Below, one piece after another: positions 1 through 5,338 of a DNA stretch of 5,707 nucleotides (its first letter is position 1; the number at the start of each line of letters is the position of its first letter). The notes below the pieces were generated by a model. The model saw only the letters and a program-made list of their open reading frames with translations. It had not been told where the DNA came from and ran no database searches. Source of the stretch: Coriobacteriales bacterium (GTDB taxonomy: Bacteria; Actinomycetota; Coriobacteriia; Coriobacteriales; UBA8131). Location: the NCBI GenBank assembly GCA_031282085.1, contig JAITEK010000104.1, positions 1 to 5,707 of the forward strand, written 5' to 3'. The position numbers were made by a program, and so were the translations under genes.

Positions 1-225
1 CGTCTCGCCTTGTGGCTCTGTGACTTCCGGGGCCTGGGCGAGTTCCGACGAATCGTCCCCTTCCTCGGCCAGAACCGGGGCAGCAGGAGCAACGAGCGCT
101 CCTCCTCCCACAATCAACAGAAACGCTAACGCTACCCTCGTGCAAGTGAGAAAGGCCCTCCTGAGCCCGCGCAATCCCTTCTTGCCCCTCGCGCGCTCGC
201 ATACATGACCCATCGTACGTACCAT
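1..225 (-). CDS. Secreted protein of unknown function, N-terminal part only (runs off the left edge)
   Basis: An open frame from ATG at 225 continues to the window edge with no stop, giving 75 residues. A strongly basic N-region (residues 9-30, including RARGKKGLRGLRR) is followed by a hydrophobic stretch (about 31-50) and a likely signal peptidase site after VLA (residue 53). The mature start is acidic and proline-containing (EEGDDSSELAQ...). RRAFL at 22-26 resembles a twin-arginine motif, but the long, very hydrophobic core looks more like a Sec signal, so the export route is open. An AGGGAG ribosome binding site lies at 236-231, 5 nt before this ATG; an in-frame ATG at 213 is a weaker alternative. 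The gene is divergent from the molybdoenzyme operon and may share its control region. Nothing in the visible part identifies a function. The call as a real secreted gene is fairly sure; its role is unknown. Confidence 0.72.
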   Translation of the reverse strand, partial: MVRTMGHVCERARGKKGLRGLRRAFLTCTRVALAFLLIVGGGALVAPAAPVLAEEGDDSSELAQAPEVTEPQGET

Positions 226-244
226 CCTCTCTCCCTGACAGCCG

Positions 245-262
245 TTGAGGTATTCAAACGTT
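245..262 (+). repeat. Copy 1 of a TTGAG(G)TATTCA..GTT motif
   Basis: TTGAGGTATTCAAACGTT here resembles TTGAGTATTCATCAGTT at 396-412, differing by one extra G and a few bases near the end. This copy lies about 20 bases upstream of the start of the divergent secreted-protein gene. A related GAATAC, the reverse complement of GTATTC, occurs near 310. It could be a paired regulator half-site, or chance in a short region. Confidence 0.25.
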
Positions 263-365
263 GTTCTCTCTCTCAGCTTCTCGATTGCGCTCGCTTGCAA
301 GCACCTATCGAATACCGCTGAACACATTCCGCCAAGCAGGATATCAAGCGCACGTGATGCTTGTC

Positions 366-381
366 TGTTCTCGCTAGAACA
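366..381. promoter_or_regulatory. Candidate operator: TGTTCT-N4-AGAACA palindrome
   Basis: Perfect 6-bp arms, TGTTCT (366-371) and AGAACA (376-381), are separated by 4 bases in the AT-richer part of the divergent intergenic region. The symmetry suits a dimeric transcription factor, and the position is just upstream of the candidate promoter of the molybdoenzyme operon. It does not match the FNR consensus (TTGAT-N4-ATCAA), and the half-sites are in the opposite order to the Gram-positive LexA box. No regulator gene is in the window, so the cognate protein is unknown. Confidence 0.35.
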
Positions 382-395
382 AATATCGACTTTTC

Positions 396-412
396 TTGAG
401 TATTCATCAGTT
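396..412 (+). repeat. Copy 2 of the TTGAG(G)TATTCA..GTT motif
   Basis: TTGAGTATTCATCAGTT matches the motif at 245-262 apart from a one-base gap and a few substitutions. It overlaps the candidate -35 element of the operon promoter, the expected place for a regulatory half-site. With one partner copy this remains suggestive. Confidence 0.25.
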
Positions 413-423
413 ATTTACAAAAT
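396..423 (+). promoter_or_regulatory. Weak candidate sigma-70-type promoter for the molybdoenzyme operon
   Basis: TTGAGT (396-401, 4 of 6 to TTGACA), a 16-base spacer and CAAAAT (418-423, 4 of 6 to TATAAT) form the best promoter-like pair I can see upstream of the operon. It sits in the most AT-rich part of the intergenic region. Use of this promoter would give a leader of about 170 bases before the ferredoxin start. The match is modest and a start elsewhere is possible. Confidence 0.3.
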
Positions 424-426
424 GGC

Positions 427-581
427 ATAGCGTCCGCCATGTTCGCCAGGTGGCCTGCGCTATCAAAGTGCTCCCACTCAAGCAATATGCCGACATAGAC
501 GGTGCTTCTGGAAAGATGGTCGGCGGCTCCGTATGCTTTTCCCAAGGTATGCACGTGGATCGGGGCTGTCGCAAAAGCCCC
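427..581 (+). promoter_or_regulatory. Candidate structured 5' leader of the molybdoenzyme operon
   Basis: Several complementary pairs occur in order. ATAGCG (427-432) pairs with CGCTAT (458-463); inside it CAGG (447-450) pairs with CCTG (454-457), whose 3' strand runs directly into CGCTAT. GCCGAC (489-494) pairs with GTCGGC (519-524). GGGGCT (562-567) pairs with AGCCCC (576-581) and ends 4 bases before the ribosome binding site. GCTTTT (535-540) could instead pair with AAAAGC (573-578), excluding the last hairpin. Alternating helices next to a ribosome binding site are typical of cis-regulatory leaders, and molybdenum-cofactor riboswitches precede genes of this kind, but I cannot match this sequence to that family. 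GC-rich DNA gives such pairs by chance fairly often. Confidence 0.3.
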
Positions 582-585
582 CAGA

Positions 586-593
586 AGGAAAGG
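586..593 (+). promoter_or_regulatory. Ribosome binding site of the ferredoxin subunit gene
   Basis: The purine run AGGAAAGG lies 7 bases before ATG 601 and supports that start. A nearer ATG at 594 is in another frame and has no downstream gene. The site follows the 562-581 hairpin by only 4 bases, so the hairpin could affect ribosome access. Confidence 0.7.
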
Positions 594-600
594 ATGAATC

Positions 601-1461
601 ATGACAAGACAGGCAATGCTCATCGACTTGTCGCGCTGCGCGGGCTGTTGTGGCTGTGTCGTCGCCTGCCAGATGCAGAACAACACACGCCCCGGCGTAA
701 CGTGGGTGAAAGTGGATTGCTGCGAATGGGGCGAGTATCCCCAGGCCAGGCGCACCTATCTGCCTCACTCCTGCATGCAGTGCGACGCCCCGCCCTGTGT
801 GGCGGCCTGCCCAACAGGCGCAAGCTACCAGAACGAAGAAGGTATCACCCTCGTCAACTATGAAGACTGCATCTGTTGTGGTCAATGCGAGGCGGCCTGT
901 CCCTATGGCGCGCGGCATCTCAACCAGACGGAGGCGAACTGGTTTGATACAGAGACGCCCGCCCCTTATGAGTCCTATGGCGTACAGCGGGTTGACGTCG
1001 CCGAGAAGTGCATCTTCTGCAACGAGCTGCTCGCGGAGGGGCGCCAACCTGCCTGTGTTATCAACTGCCCTGGCGGCGCGCGCGTCATCGGCGACATAGA
1101 CGACCCCGAGAGCGCCATTGCCAAAAAGATAGCCTCTGGCGCCAAGCGGGTGGGTGAGACGGGCTTCTATTATCTGGAGCCCGCCGACATGCCCGGCAGC
1201 ATGGTGGCCTCCAAGGTGATGACCGTCGTCAGTGCCGACGAGCCCGAAGCCGAGGAGCACCAAAAGGCGCAGGCGGGGATCAGCCCCGTGGTCGTTGGCG
1301 CCGCAGGGGTCGCTGTTGTCGCGGGAGCCGTGGGAATCGGTGTGGCTGCCAAGAGGAGCAGCGACAAGAAGAAGGCCGCGGCCGCTGAAGCCGGCGCTGG
1401 CGCCCATGCCGGCGCCGGGGCCGACAAGACAGCCGACAAGAAGGATGGGGGTGACCGGTGA
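601..1461 (+). CDS. Four-cluster ferredoxin-type (DmsB/FdnH-like) electron-transfer subunit with C-terminal membrane anchor
   Basis: This is the iron-sulfur subunit of a molybdopterin oxidoreductase, 286 residues. Sixteen cysteines form four [4Fe-4S] groups: C13-x2-C16-x2-C19-x3-C23; C58-x2-C61-x4-C66-x3-C70-P; C90-x2-C93-x2-C96-x3-C100-P; and C137-x2-C140-x11-C152-x3-C156-P. This is the ligand pattern of the DmsB/NrfC/FdnH family. C17, C40, C41 and C92 are extra. After the ferredoxin domain (about 1-210), an acidic linker leads to one hydrophobic helix (227-250), then a Lys/Ala/Gly-rich tail (251-286) starting KRSSDKKK. There is no signal peptide, so export by piggy-back with the Tat-bearing catalytic subunit is expected; positive-inside logic puts the tail in the cytoplasm and the clusters outside, as in FdnH. 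It is the first gene of the operon, and its TGA overlaps an ATG in the catalytic-subunit frame at 1461. Family assignment is secure; topology is inferred. Confidence 0.93.
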   Translation: MTRQAMLIDLSRCAGCCGCVVACQMQNNTRPGVTWVKVDCCEWGEYPQARRTYLPHSCMQCDAPPCVAACPTGASYQNEEGITLVNYEDCICCGQCEAACPYGARHLNQTEANWFDTETPAPYESYGVQRVDVAEKCIFCNELLAEGRQPACVINCPGGARVIGDIDDPESAIAKKIASGAKRVGETGFYYLEPADMPGSMVASKVMTVVSADEPEAEEHQKAQAGISPVVVGAAGVAVVAGAVGIGVAAKRSSDKKKAAAAEAGAGAHAGAGADKTADKKDGGDR

Positions 1462-1511
1462 TGCCGAAGATCACAGAGCACTGGAGGCAGGACACGACAG
1501 GACACGGCGTC

Positions 1512-1518
1512 GAAGGGG
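1512..1518 (+). promoter_or_regulatory. Ribosome binding site favouring the 1524 start of the catalytic subunit
   Basis: GAAGGGG ends 5 bases before ATG 1524. This supports 1524 over the in-frame ATG at 1461, which overlaps the ferredoxin stop as TGATG and would lengthen the region before the twin arginines from 17 to 38 residues. Confidence 0.5.
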
Positions 1519-1523
1519 CCATC

Positions 1524-3791
1524 ATGGACAATACCAACAACACCGGCAGCATCACGGAAGCCGAGGGAATCTCACGGCGCAACTTTGTAACGGGAACCGC
1601 ACTCGCGGGCGTTACAGCGGGTATGGCCGGTGGCTTCGGCTTTAACCTCTTTCATCCCGGGCTGGCCTTTGCCGCCGATGACGAGTCGCTTGAGGTGCGT
1701 CACAGCTACTGCGATATGTGCAATCACGTGCCCAAATGCGGCATCGACTGCTACATCAAAGACGAGAAGATCGTGCGTGTGGAGTCACGCACCGACGGCT
1801 ACCCCGTGACCCCGTTGTGCGCCAAGGGCATCGCAAGCCTGCAGGAGCTCTACGACCCGCATCGCCTGCTGTCTCCTATGAAGCGTACAAACGAGAAAGG
1901 CACCGGTACACCCGAGTGGGAGCAGATCACCTGGGATGAGGCTTACGCGACGATAGCGGAGAGATTCAACAAGATAAAAGCCCAGCATGGAGCCGACTCG
2001 GTGCTGTTCTTCTGCGGCGACCCCAAGGAGCCGCGCGGCGCCATGCAGCGCCTGGCGACCCTCTTTGGCTCGGCGAGTTACGGAACCGAGAGCTCGGTAT
2101 GCGCCGCCGCGAGCTGGATGAGCGCGAACATGGTCTTTGGCCAAACCAGCATGGGACAAGACCCCGGTGAAGCCACCAAGAGCGCGCTTATCTGGTCGCT
2201 CAATCCCGCCTGGTCTCAGCCCAACCGCTTTAAGGGGCTGATGAACGCCAAGGAGCGCGGTGTGAAGTTCGTTGTGGTCGATCCGCGCATCACGCCGACG
2301 GTCAACAGCCTCGCCGACGTTCACCTCCAACTGCGTCCCGGCACCGACGGCGCGCTGGCCGCGGGCTTCATCAACCAACTCATCGAGCAGGACCTCTACG
2401 ACAAGGACTTCGTCGAGAACTGGACCGTGGGCTTTGAGGAGCTTAAGGCCTATGTCTCCGCTTACACGCCCGAGAAGGTTGAGGAGATCACCCTGGTCCC
2501 CGCCGACAAGCTCATCGAGGCGGCGCGGCTCATCGGCAGCAATGCTCCGAACACGCTCATCACCAGCTCAAAGGGTGGTTGCCATGCCACCAACGTGGGG
2601 CATTTCCAGCGTGCCGTGTTCATGATCCCCGCCCTCCTCGGCAGCCTTGATGTTGCGGGTGGCCTTACGCTCGGCCCCGGTCTGCCCTTTGATTACGCCG
2701 CCTCCACTCCCGCGTTCCAACTGGAGGACGTCTATACGGAGCAGGGCTTCCAGGATCGCCGCTACGACAGGGACGAGTTCCCGGTTTGGGCGCGGTACTA
2801 CAAGATGATGCAGACCGTGCACCTCCCCGAATACGTAAAGGACGGCAAGATACGCGCCGGCGTGCTGCTCGGCGTTAACGCGATGATGTGGCCCAATACC
2901 CCGCTGTACCAGGAGGCCATCAAGAACATGGAGTTCACCGTGGCGCTCGATTACTATATCCGCCCCTGGACCCATGACTATGTTGACATGGTGCTGCCCG
3001 CAGCGATGTGCTACGAGCGTTCAGCGGCGCTGGGGATATTCGGACGCAAGATATACCTGCGCGAACCCGTGATAAAACCCCTGGGCGAGGCGCGCGAGGA
3101 CTGGCAGATCATCATGGAGCTCGGTTGTGCCCTCGGCTATGAGGAGGAGTGCTTCGGCGGTAGCGTCGACGGCGCCCTGGAGGAGCTGCTTGCGACCACC
3201 GGTCTGGGCGTAACGCTTGATGACCTGCGCGCAGCCCCCGGCGGCTATGATGTTCCTGGTCCGGCTCCCGAGGAGAGGAAGTACGCCTCGGGGAAGCTGC
3301 GCAAGGATGGGCAGCCGGGCTTTAATACGCCCACCGGTAAGGTCGAATTTGTCTCCAAAGTGCTCACCGACCTCGGATTTGAGGGGCTGCCGATCTATGA
3401 GGAACCCCTCCACAGCCCCTTCAAACCCTCTGAGCAGGACAAGGGCTATCCGCTCGTCCTCAACACCGGCTCGCGCGTGCCGTTCTACACGCACAGCAAG
3501 CTGCGCGATTTGCCCTGGCTCAATCAGTTCATGCCCGAGCCTGTAGTGCGCCTCAACCCCCAGGACGCGCAGGCGCGCGGGCTTACCGGAGGGGACAAGG
3601 CAAGGGTATACAACTGGCAGGGGGAGATAGAGATGACCGCTGAGGTGACCAACATGGTGATGCCCGGCGTGGTTGACATCTTCCATGGTTGGCACCAGGC
3701 CGACGTGAACCTGCTCACGACCCGTGATTTTGACCCGATAACCGGATTCCCACCGTTTGCATCAGGGTTGTGCGAGGTTGCCAAGGTCTGA
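1524..3791 (+). CDS. Tat-exported molybdopterin oxidoreductase catalytic subunit (DMSO reductase superfamily)
   Basis: This is the catalytic subunit, 755 residues from ATG 1524, binding the bis-pterin guanine dinucleotide Mo or W cofactor and one [4Fe-4S] cluster. A Tat signal opens the protein: SRRNFV at 17-22, a hydrophobic stretch, then cleavage probably after AFA (residue 50). The cluster ligands are probably C63-x2-C66-x5-C72 and C99 (in PLCAKG); C76 is an extra nearby cysteine. The central Molybdopterin domain runs from about 115 to 535. C193 in GTESSVC is at the usual metal-ligand position, which would make this a cysteine-ligated member like the polysulfide/thiosulfate reductases. The dinucleotide-binding C-terminal domain spans about 642-754. 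The size fits PsrA/PhsA/DmsA-type subunits. An upstream start at 1461 is possible. The third gene starts 4 bases after the stop. Superfamily and export are sure; the substrate (an S-, N- or As-oxide, polysulfide, or organic hydroxyl compound among the possibilities) cannot be told. Confidence 0.93.
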   Translation: MDNTNNTGSITEAEGISRRNFVTGTALAGVTAGMAGGFGFNLFHPGLAFAADDESLEVRHSYCDMCNHVPKCGIDCYIKDEKIVRVESRTDGYPVTPLCAKGIASLQELYDPHRLLSPMKRTNEKGTGTPEWEQITWDEAYATIAERFNKIKAQHGADSVLFFCGDPKEPRGAMQRLATLFGSASYGTESSVCAAASWMSANMVFGQTSMGQDPGEATKSALIWSLNPAWSQPNRFKGLMNAKERGVKFVVVDPRITPTVNSLADVHLQLRPGTDGALAAGFINQLIEQDLYDKDFVENWTVGFEELKAYVSAYTPEKVEEITLVPADKLIEAARLIGSNAPNTLITSSKGGCHATNVGHFQRAVFMIPALLGSLDVAGGLTLGPGLPFDYAASTPAFQLEDVYTEQGFQDRRYDRDEFPVWARYYKMMQTVHLPEYVKDGKIRAGVLLGVNAMMWPNTPLYQEAIKNMEFTVALDYYIRPWTHDYVDMVLPAAMCYERSAALGIFGRKIYLREPVIKPLGEAREDWQIIMELGCALGYEEECFGGSVDGALEELLATTGLGVTLDDLRAAPGGYDVPGPAPEERKYASGKLRKDGQPGFNTPTGKVEFVSKVLTDLGFEGLPIYEEPLHSPFKPSEQDKGYPLVLNTGSRVPFYTHSKLRDLPWLNQFMPEPVVRLNPQDAQARGLTGGDKARVYNWQGEIEMTAEVTNMVMPGVVDIFHGWHQADVNLLTTRDFDPITGFPPFASGLCEVAKV

Positions 3792-3795
3792 GGCC

Positions 3796-4518
3796 ATGAG
3801 CATACTTCTCTCACTCATATCCGCCAGCCTGATCGCCGTGCTTCTGAGCAGGGCGATCAGGCGGATGCCCCTGTTGTTCTACGTGGCGGCGCTGCTCGCG
3901 GTTGTTGCCTTCTTGCTGTTCTCGGCGCCGACGACGAACCTGCTGCTCAGACCGCTTCAGGACCTCATCCAGAAGGGGCATCTGGCCTTTGCGTTTTTTG
4001 CGGTGGTCATGTTCGTCGGAGTACTCCGGGACGATTCGGCGCTCGGTAGACGGCTTATCCCCATTCGCGGCGAGCTCTCGCTCATCGGCAGCATCCTGAT
4101 CTGCGGGCACTTTGCGCCCCTTCTCGCAAACTACATCGGGCTTGCGGAGCACTTCTTTCGGCTGCGACCCAACCTCATGACGGGGCTTTTGCTCTCGGGC
4201 GTGCTGCTCGTACTGTTTGCTGTGTTGACGGTGAGCTCGCTGCGCCGGGTCAGGTCCGCTCTGGACATCCGCCTCTGGAGACGCGTCCAGCGCTTCGCTT
4301 ACCTGTTCTTCGGCCTGATCTATCTCCATATCCTTGGCTACCTGCTGGTGCCCGCGCTCCAAGGCGCAACAACCGCCCGCGACTCCATCATCGTCTACAG
4401 CGTGGTGTTCGCCCTCTACCTGATCCTGCGCCTACGCAGGTATCGGCTCCGCAACTCCTCCCCGCGCACACCCGCCCGTCATTGTGGGCTTGCCCCGGAA
4501 TCCACCCGACGGCGATAG
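3796..4518 (+). CDS. Polytopic membrane protein, MsrQ / ferric-reductase-like; probable heme b quinone-linked subunit
   Basis: The 240-residue product has six or seven hydrophobic helices, at about 3-20, 25-44, 62-78, 93-114, 127-147, 167-188 and 198-213. Histidines within or at the ends of helices (H62, H105, H178) are candidate heme b ligands. R-x4-RGELSLIGSILICGH (to H105) and W161-R-R-V-Q-R-x11-H178 resemble the two histidine-bearing segments of MsrQ/YedZ and ferric-reductase-like domains, with Q165 where MsrQ usually has the histidine of LHR. No flavin or NAD domain is present. It would link the quinone pool to the ferredoxin subunit. ATG 3796 follows the previous stop by 4 bases, with AAGG (3783-3786) upstream, so translation is probably coupled. 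The last residues, from about R228 (RHCGLAPES...), are encoded by a REP-like palindrome and may be a recent extension. The membrane-subunit role is likely; the MsrQ relationship is moderate. Confidence 0.72.
   Translation: MSILLSLISASLIAVLLSRAIRRMPLLFYVAALLAVVAFLLFSAPTTNLLLRPLQDLIQKGHLAFAFFAVVMFVGVLRDDSALGRRLIPIRGELSLIGSILICGHFAPLLANYIGLAEHFFRLRPNLMTGLLLSGVLLVLFAVLTVSSLRRVRSALDIRLWRRVQRFAYLFFGLIYLHILGYLLVPALQGATTARDSIIVYSVVFALYLILRLRRYRLRNSSPRTPARHCGLAPESTRRR
4476..4512 (+). repeat. REP-like palindrome forming the 3' end of the membrane-subunit gene
   Basis: Nested arms are visible: CCGTC (4476-4480) with GACGG (4508-4512), ATT (4481-4483) with AAT (4499-4501), and GGGC (4486-4489) with GCCC (4492-4495) around a TT loop. 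The sequence is close to the widespread CGTCATTGCGGGCTTGACCCGCAATC type of extragenic palindrome, whose translation gives RHCGLDPQS-like peptides; here it reads RHCGLAPES. CCGACGG (4506-4512) recurs at 4519-4525. It occupies the last 14 or so codons of the gene. A search for further genomic copies would confirm it. Confidence 0.5.
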
Positions 4519-4572
4519 CCGACGGACCCACTGAACATCGCGGGATGGCGCCAGCCGTCTTTGCGGCACAAG

Positions 4573-4593
4573 TTCCCGGCCTTCAGCCGGGAA
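4573..4593. terminator. Hairpin between convergent genes, probable bidirectional terminator
   Basis: TTCCCGGC (4573-4580) and GCCGGGAA (4586-4593) form a perfect 8-bp GC-rich stem with a 5-base loop. It lies 54 bases after the membrane-subunit stop and 10 bases after the methyltransferase stop on the other strand, where a shared terminator is expected. Neither side has a good T-tract, so it may work weakly or with Rho, or belong to the neighbouring palindromic repeat. Confidence 0.55.
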
Positions 4594-4603
4594 TGGCAAA
4601 ATC

Positions 4604-5338
4604 TTACAAGGGCAGGGGGCTCCATGATATGAAGGCCCAGCGGACGAGGCGTTTGGCGCCTTGTTCGGTGGGCTTGTACGAATCGATAAAGCGGAGCTCG
4701 GGGTAGCGTCCCCGCTGGAGGAGGATGTTGACCGCAAAAATGAAGTCCGGCACAAAATCCGGGTCCCCCTCATAGCTTTTGCCCATCCGCTTTATGCCGC
4801 GGGGCGCAAATTCCGTTGCCATCGTAACGGCCACCTTGGTTCGGGCGACGCGCTCAAGCTTATCAAAGGCTTCTGCGAGGTCATCGACCATCGTCGAGCG
4901 CGAGGCAAGCGCAACGTCCACGCATCCCTCCGTTATGCCGGCCGCCTCCCACTTTGCCCAGGGCGCGTTAAAATCCAGCAGCGTGGTACGAATCGACGAG
5001 AGCCCCTCATCCTGGGCGGCACCCTCAAGCACCTCCAGCATCCTTGTGGAGAAATCGGCCGCTATGATCTCGTGGCCAGCACGGGCGAGCGGCAGCGCAA
5101 GCGTCCCGCCGCCGCTACCCATATCGAGGATACGCTGGGCAGGCGGCAAGGACAGGTGGTTGATGAAGTCCTGCGCATAAGACGAGGTGGCCGCATGACG
5201 GGAGAAGCCCTCGGCACGCTCGTCCCAGCATCCCACGTCGTCAGGCGCCTTGCGCGCCCGGTTATGCTCTACCCATGCCGCACGCCAATCAAGGCCGAGC
5301 AGCTGCTTCTTCAGAGGTTGCTCAAAGCGCTGGGGCAT
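4604..5338 (-). CDS. Class I SAM-dependent methyltransferase
   Basis: The 244-residue product has a Rossmann-type methyltransferase core at about 65-175. Motif I is ILDMGSGGGT (70-79), the glycine-rich SAM-binding loop; the acidic residue after strand 2 is D95 in AADFS; D122 (LLDFNA) sits where the adenine-contacting motif is expected. An N-terminal extension (1-60, with GLDWRAAW and CWDERAEGFSRH) and a C-terminal part (about 180-244) probably shape the acceptor site. There is no signal peptide, so it acts in the cytoplasm. Its ATG directly follows the molbindin stop (TAGATG) with no clear ribosome binding site of its own, so it is probably translated by coupling. Fold and cofactor are secure; the acceptor is unknown. 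Linkage to a molbindin suggests, without proving, a job in molybdenum or molybdoenzyme metabolism. Confidence 0.9.
   Translation of the reverse strand: MPQRFEQPLKKQLLGLDWRAAWVEHNRARKAPDDVGCWDERAEGFSRHAATSSYAQDFINHLSLPPAQRILDMGSGGGTLALPLARAGHEIIAADFSTRMLEVLEGAAQDEGLSSIRTTLLDFNAPWAKWEAAGITEGCVDVALASRSTMVDDLAEAFDKLERVARTKVAVTMATEFAPRGIKRMGKSYEGDPDFVPDFIFAVNILLQRGRYPELRFIDSYKPTEQGAKRLVRWAFISWSPLPL

Larger units (their letters stand above)
226..600. other. Intergenic region between divergent genes, no coding gene seen
   Basis: These 375 bases separate the start of the minus-strand secreted-protein gene from the ferredoxin gene at 601. Short frames exist here, but none has a ribosome binding site or recognisable protein, and the longer ones run into the ferredoxin gene in another frame. 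The stretch around 360-425 is visibly AT-richer than the genes. The region holds a TGTTCT/AGAACA palindrome, two copies of a TTGAG(G)TATTCA motif, a weak candidate promoter and a leader with three or more possible helices, each listed separately. No tRNA, CRISPR or insertion-sequence structure is visible. Confidence 0.7.

Noticed and set aside
396..410. FNR/CRP-type box at the operon promoter
   Set aside because: TTGAGTATTCATCAG has the wrong spacing and only partial symmetry relative to TTGAT-N4-ATCAA.
351..557. Two CACGTG hexamers (351-356 and 552-557) as paired operators
   Set aside because: Six-base palindromes 200 bases apart, one inside the putative leader, are readily explained by chance.
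427..600. Molybdenum-cofactor riboswitch call
   Set aside because: The leader has possible helices, but I could not recognise the conserved core of that family; kept as an untyped structured leader.
396..863. A 155-codon plus-strand frame starting in the intergenic region
   Set aside because: It runs into the ferredoxin gene in another frame, has no ribosome binding site and gives no recognisable protein.
478..1407. A 309-codon minus-strand open frame opposite the ferredoxin gene
   Set aside because: The plus strand carries sixteen correctly spaced cluster cysteines; the opposite frame shows no family features.
3757..3795. TTG start extending the membrane-subunit gene 13 codons upstream
   Set aside because: It overlaps the catalytic-subunit coding sequence and adds residues of no membrane character; ATG 3796 fits operon spacing.
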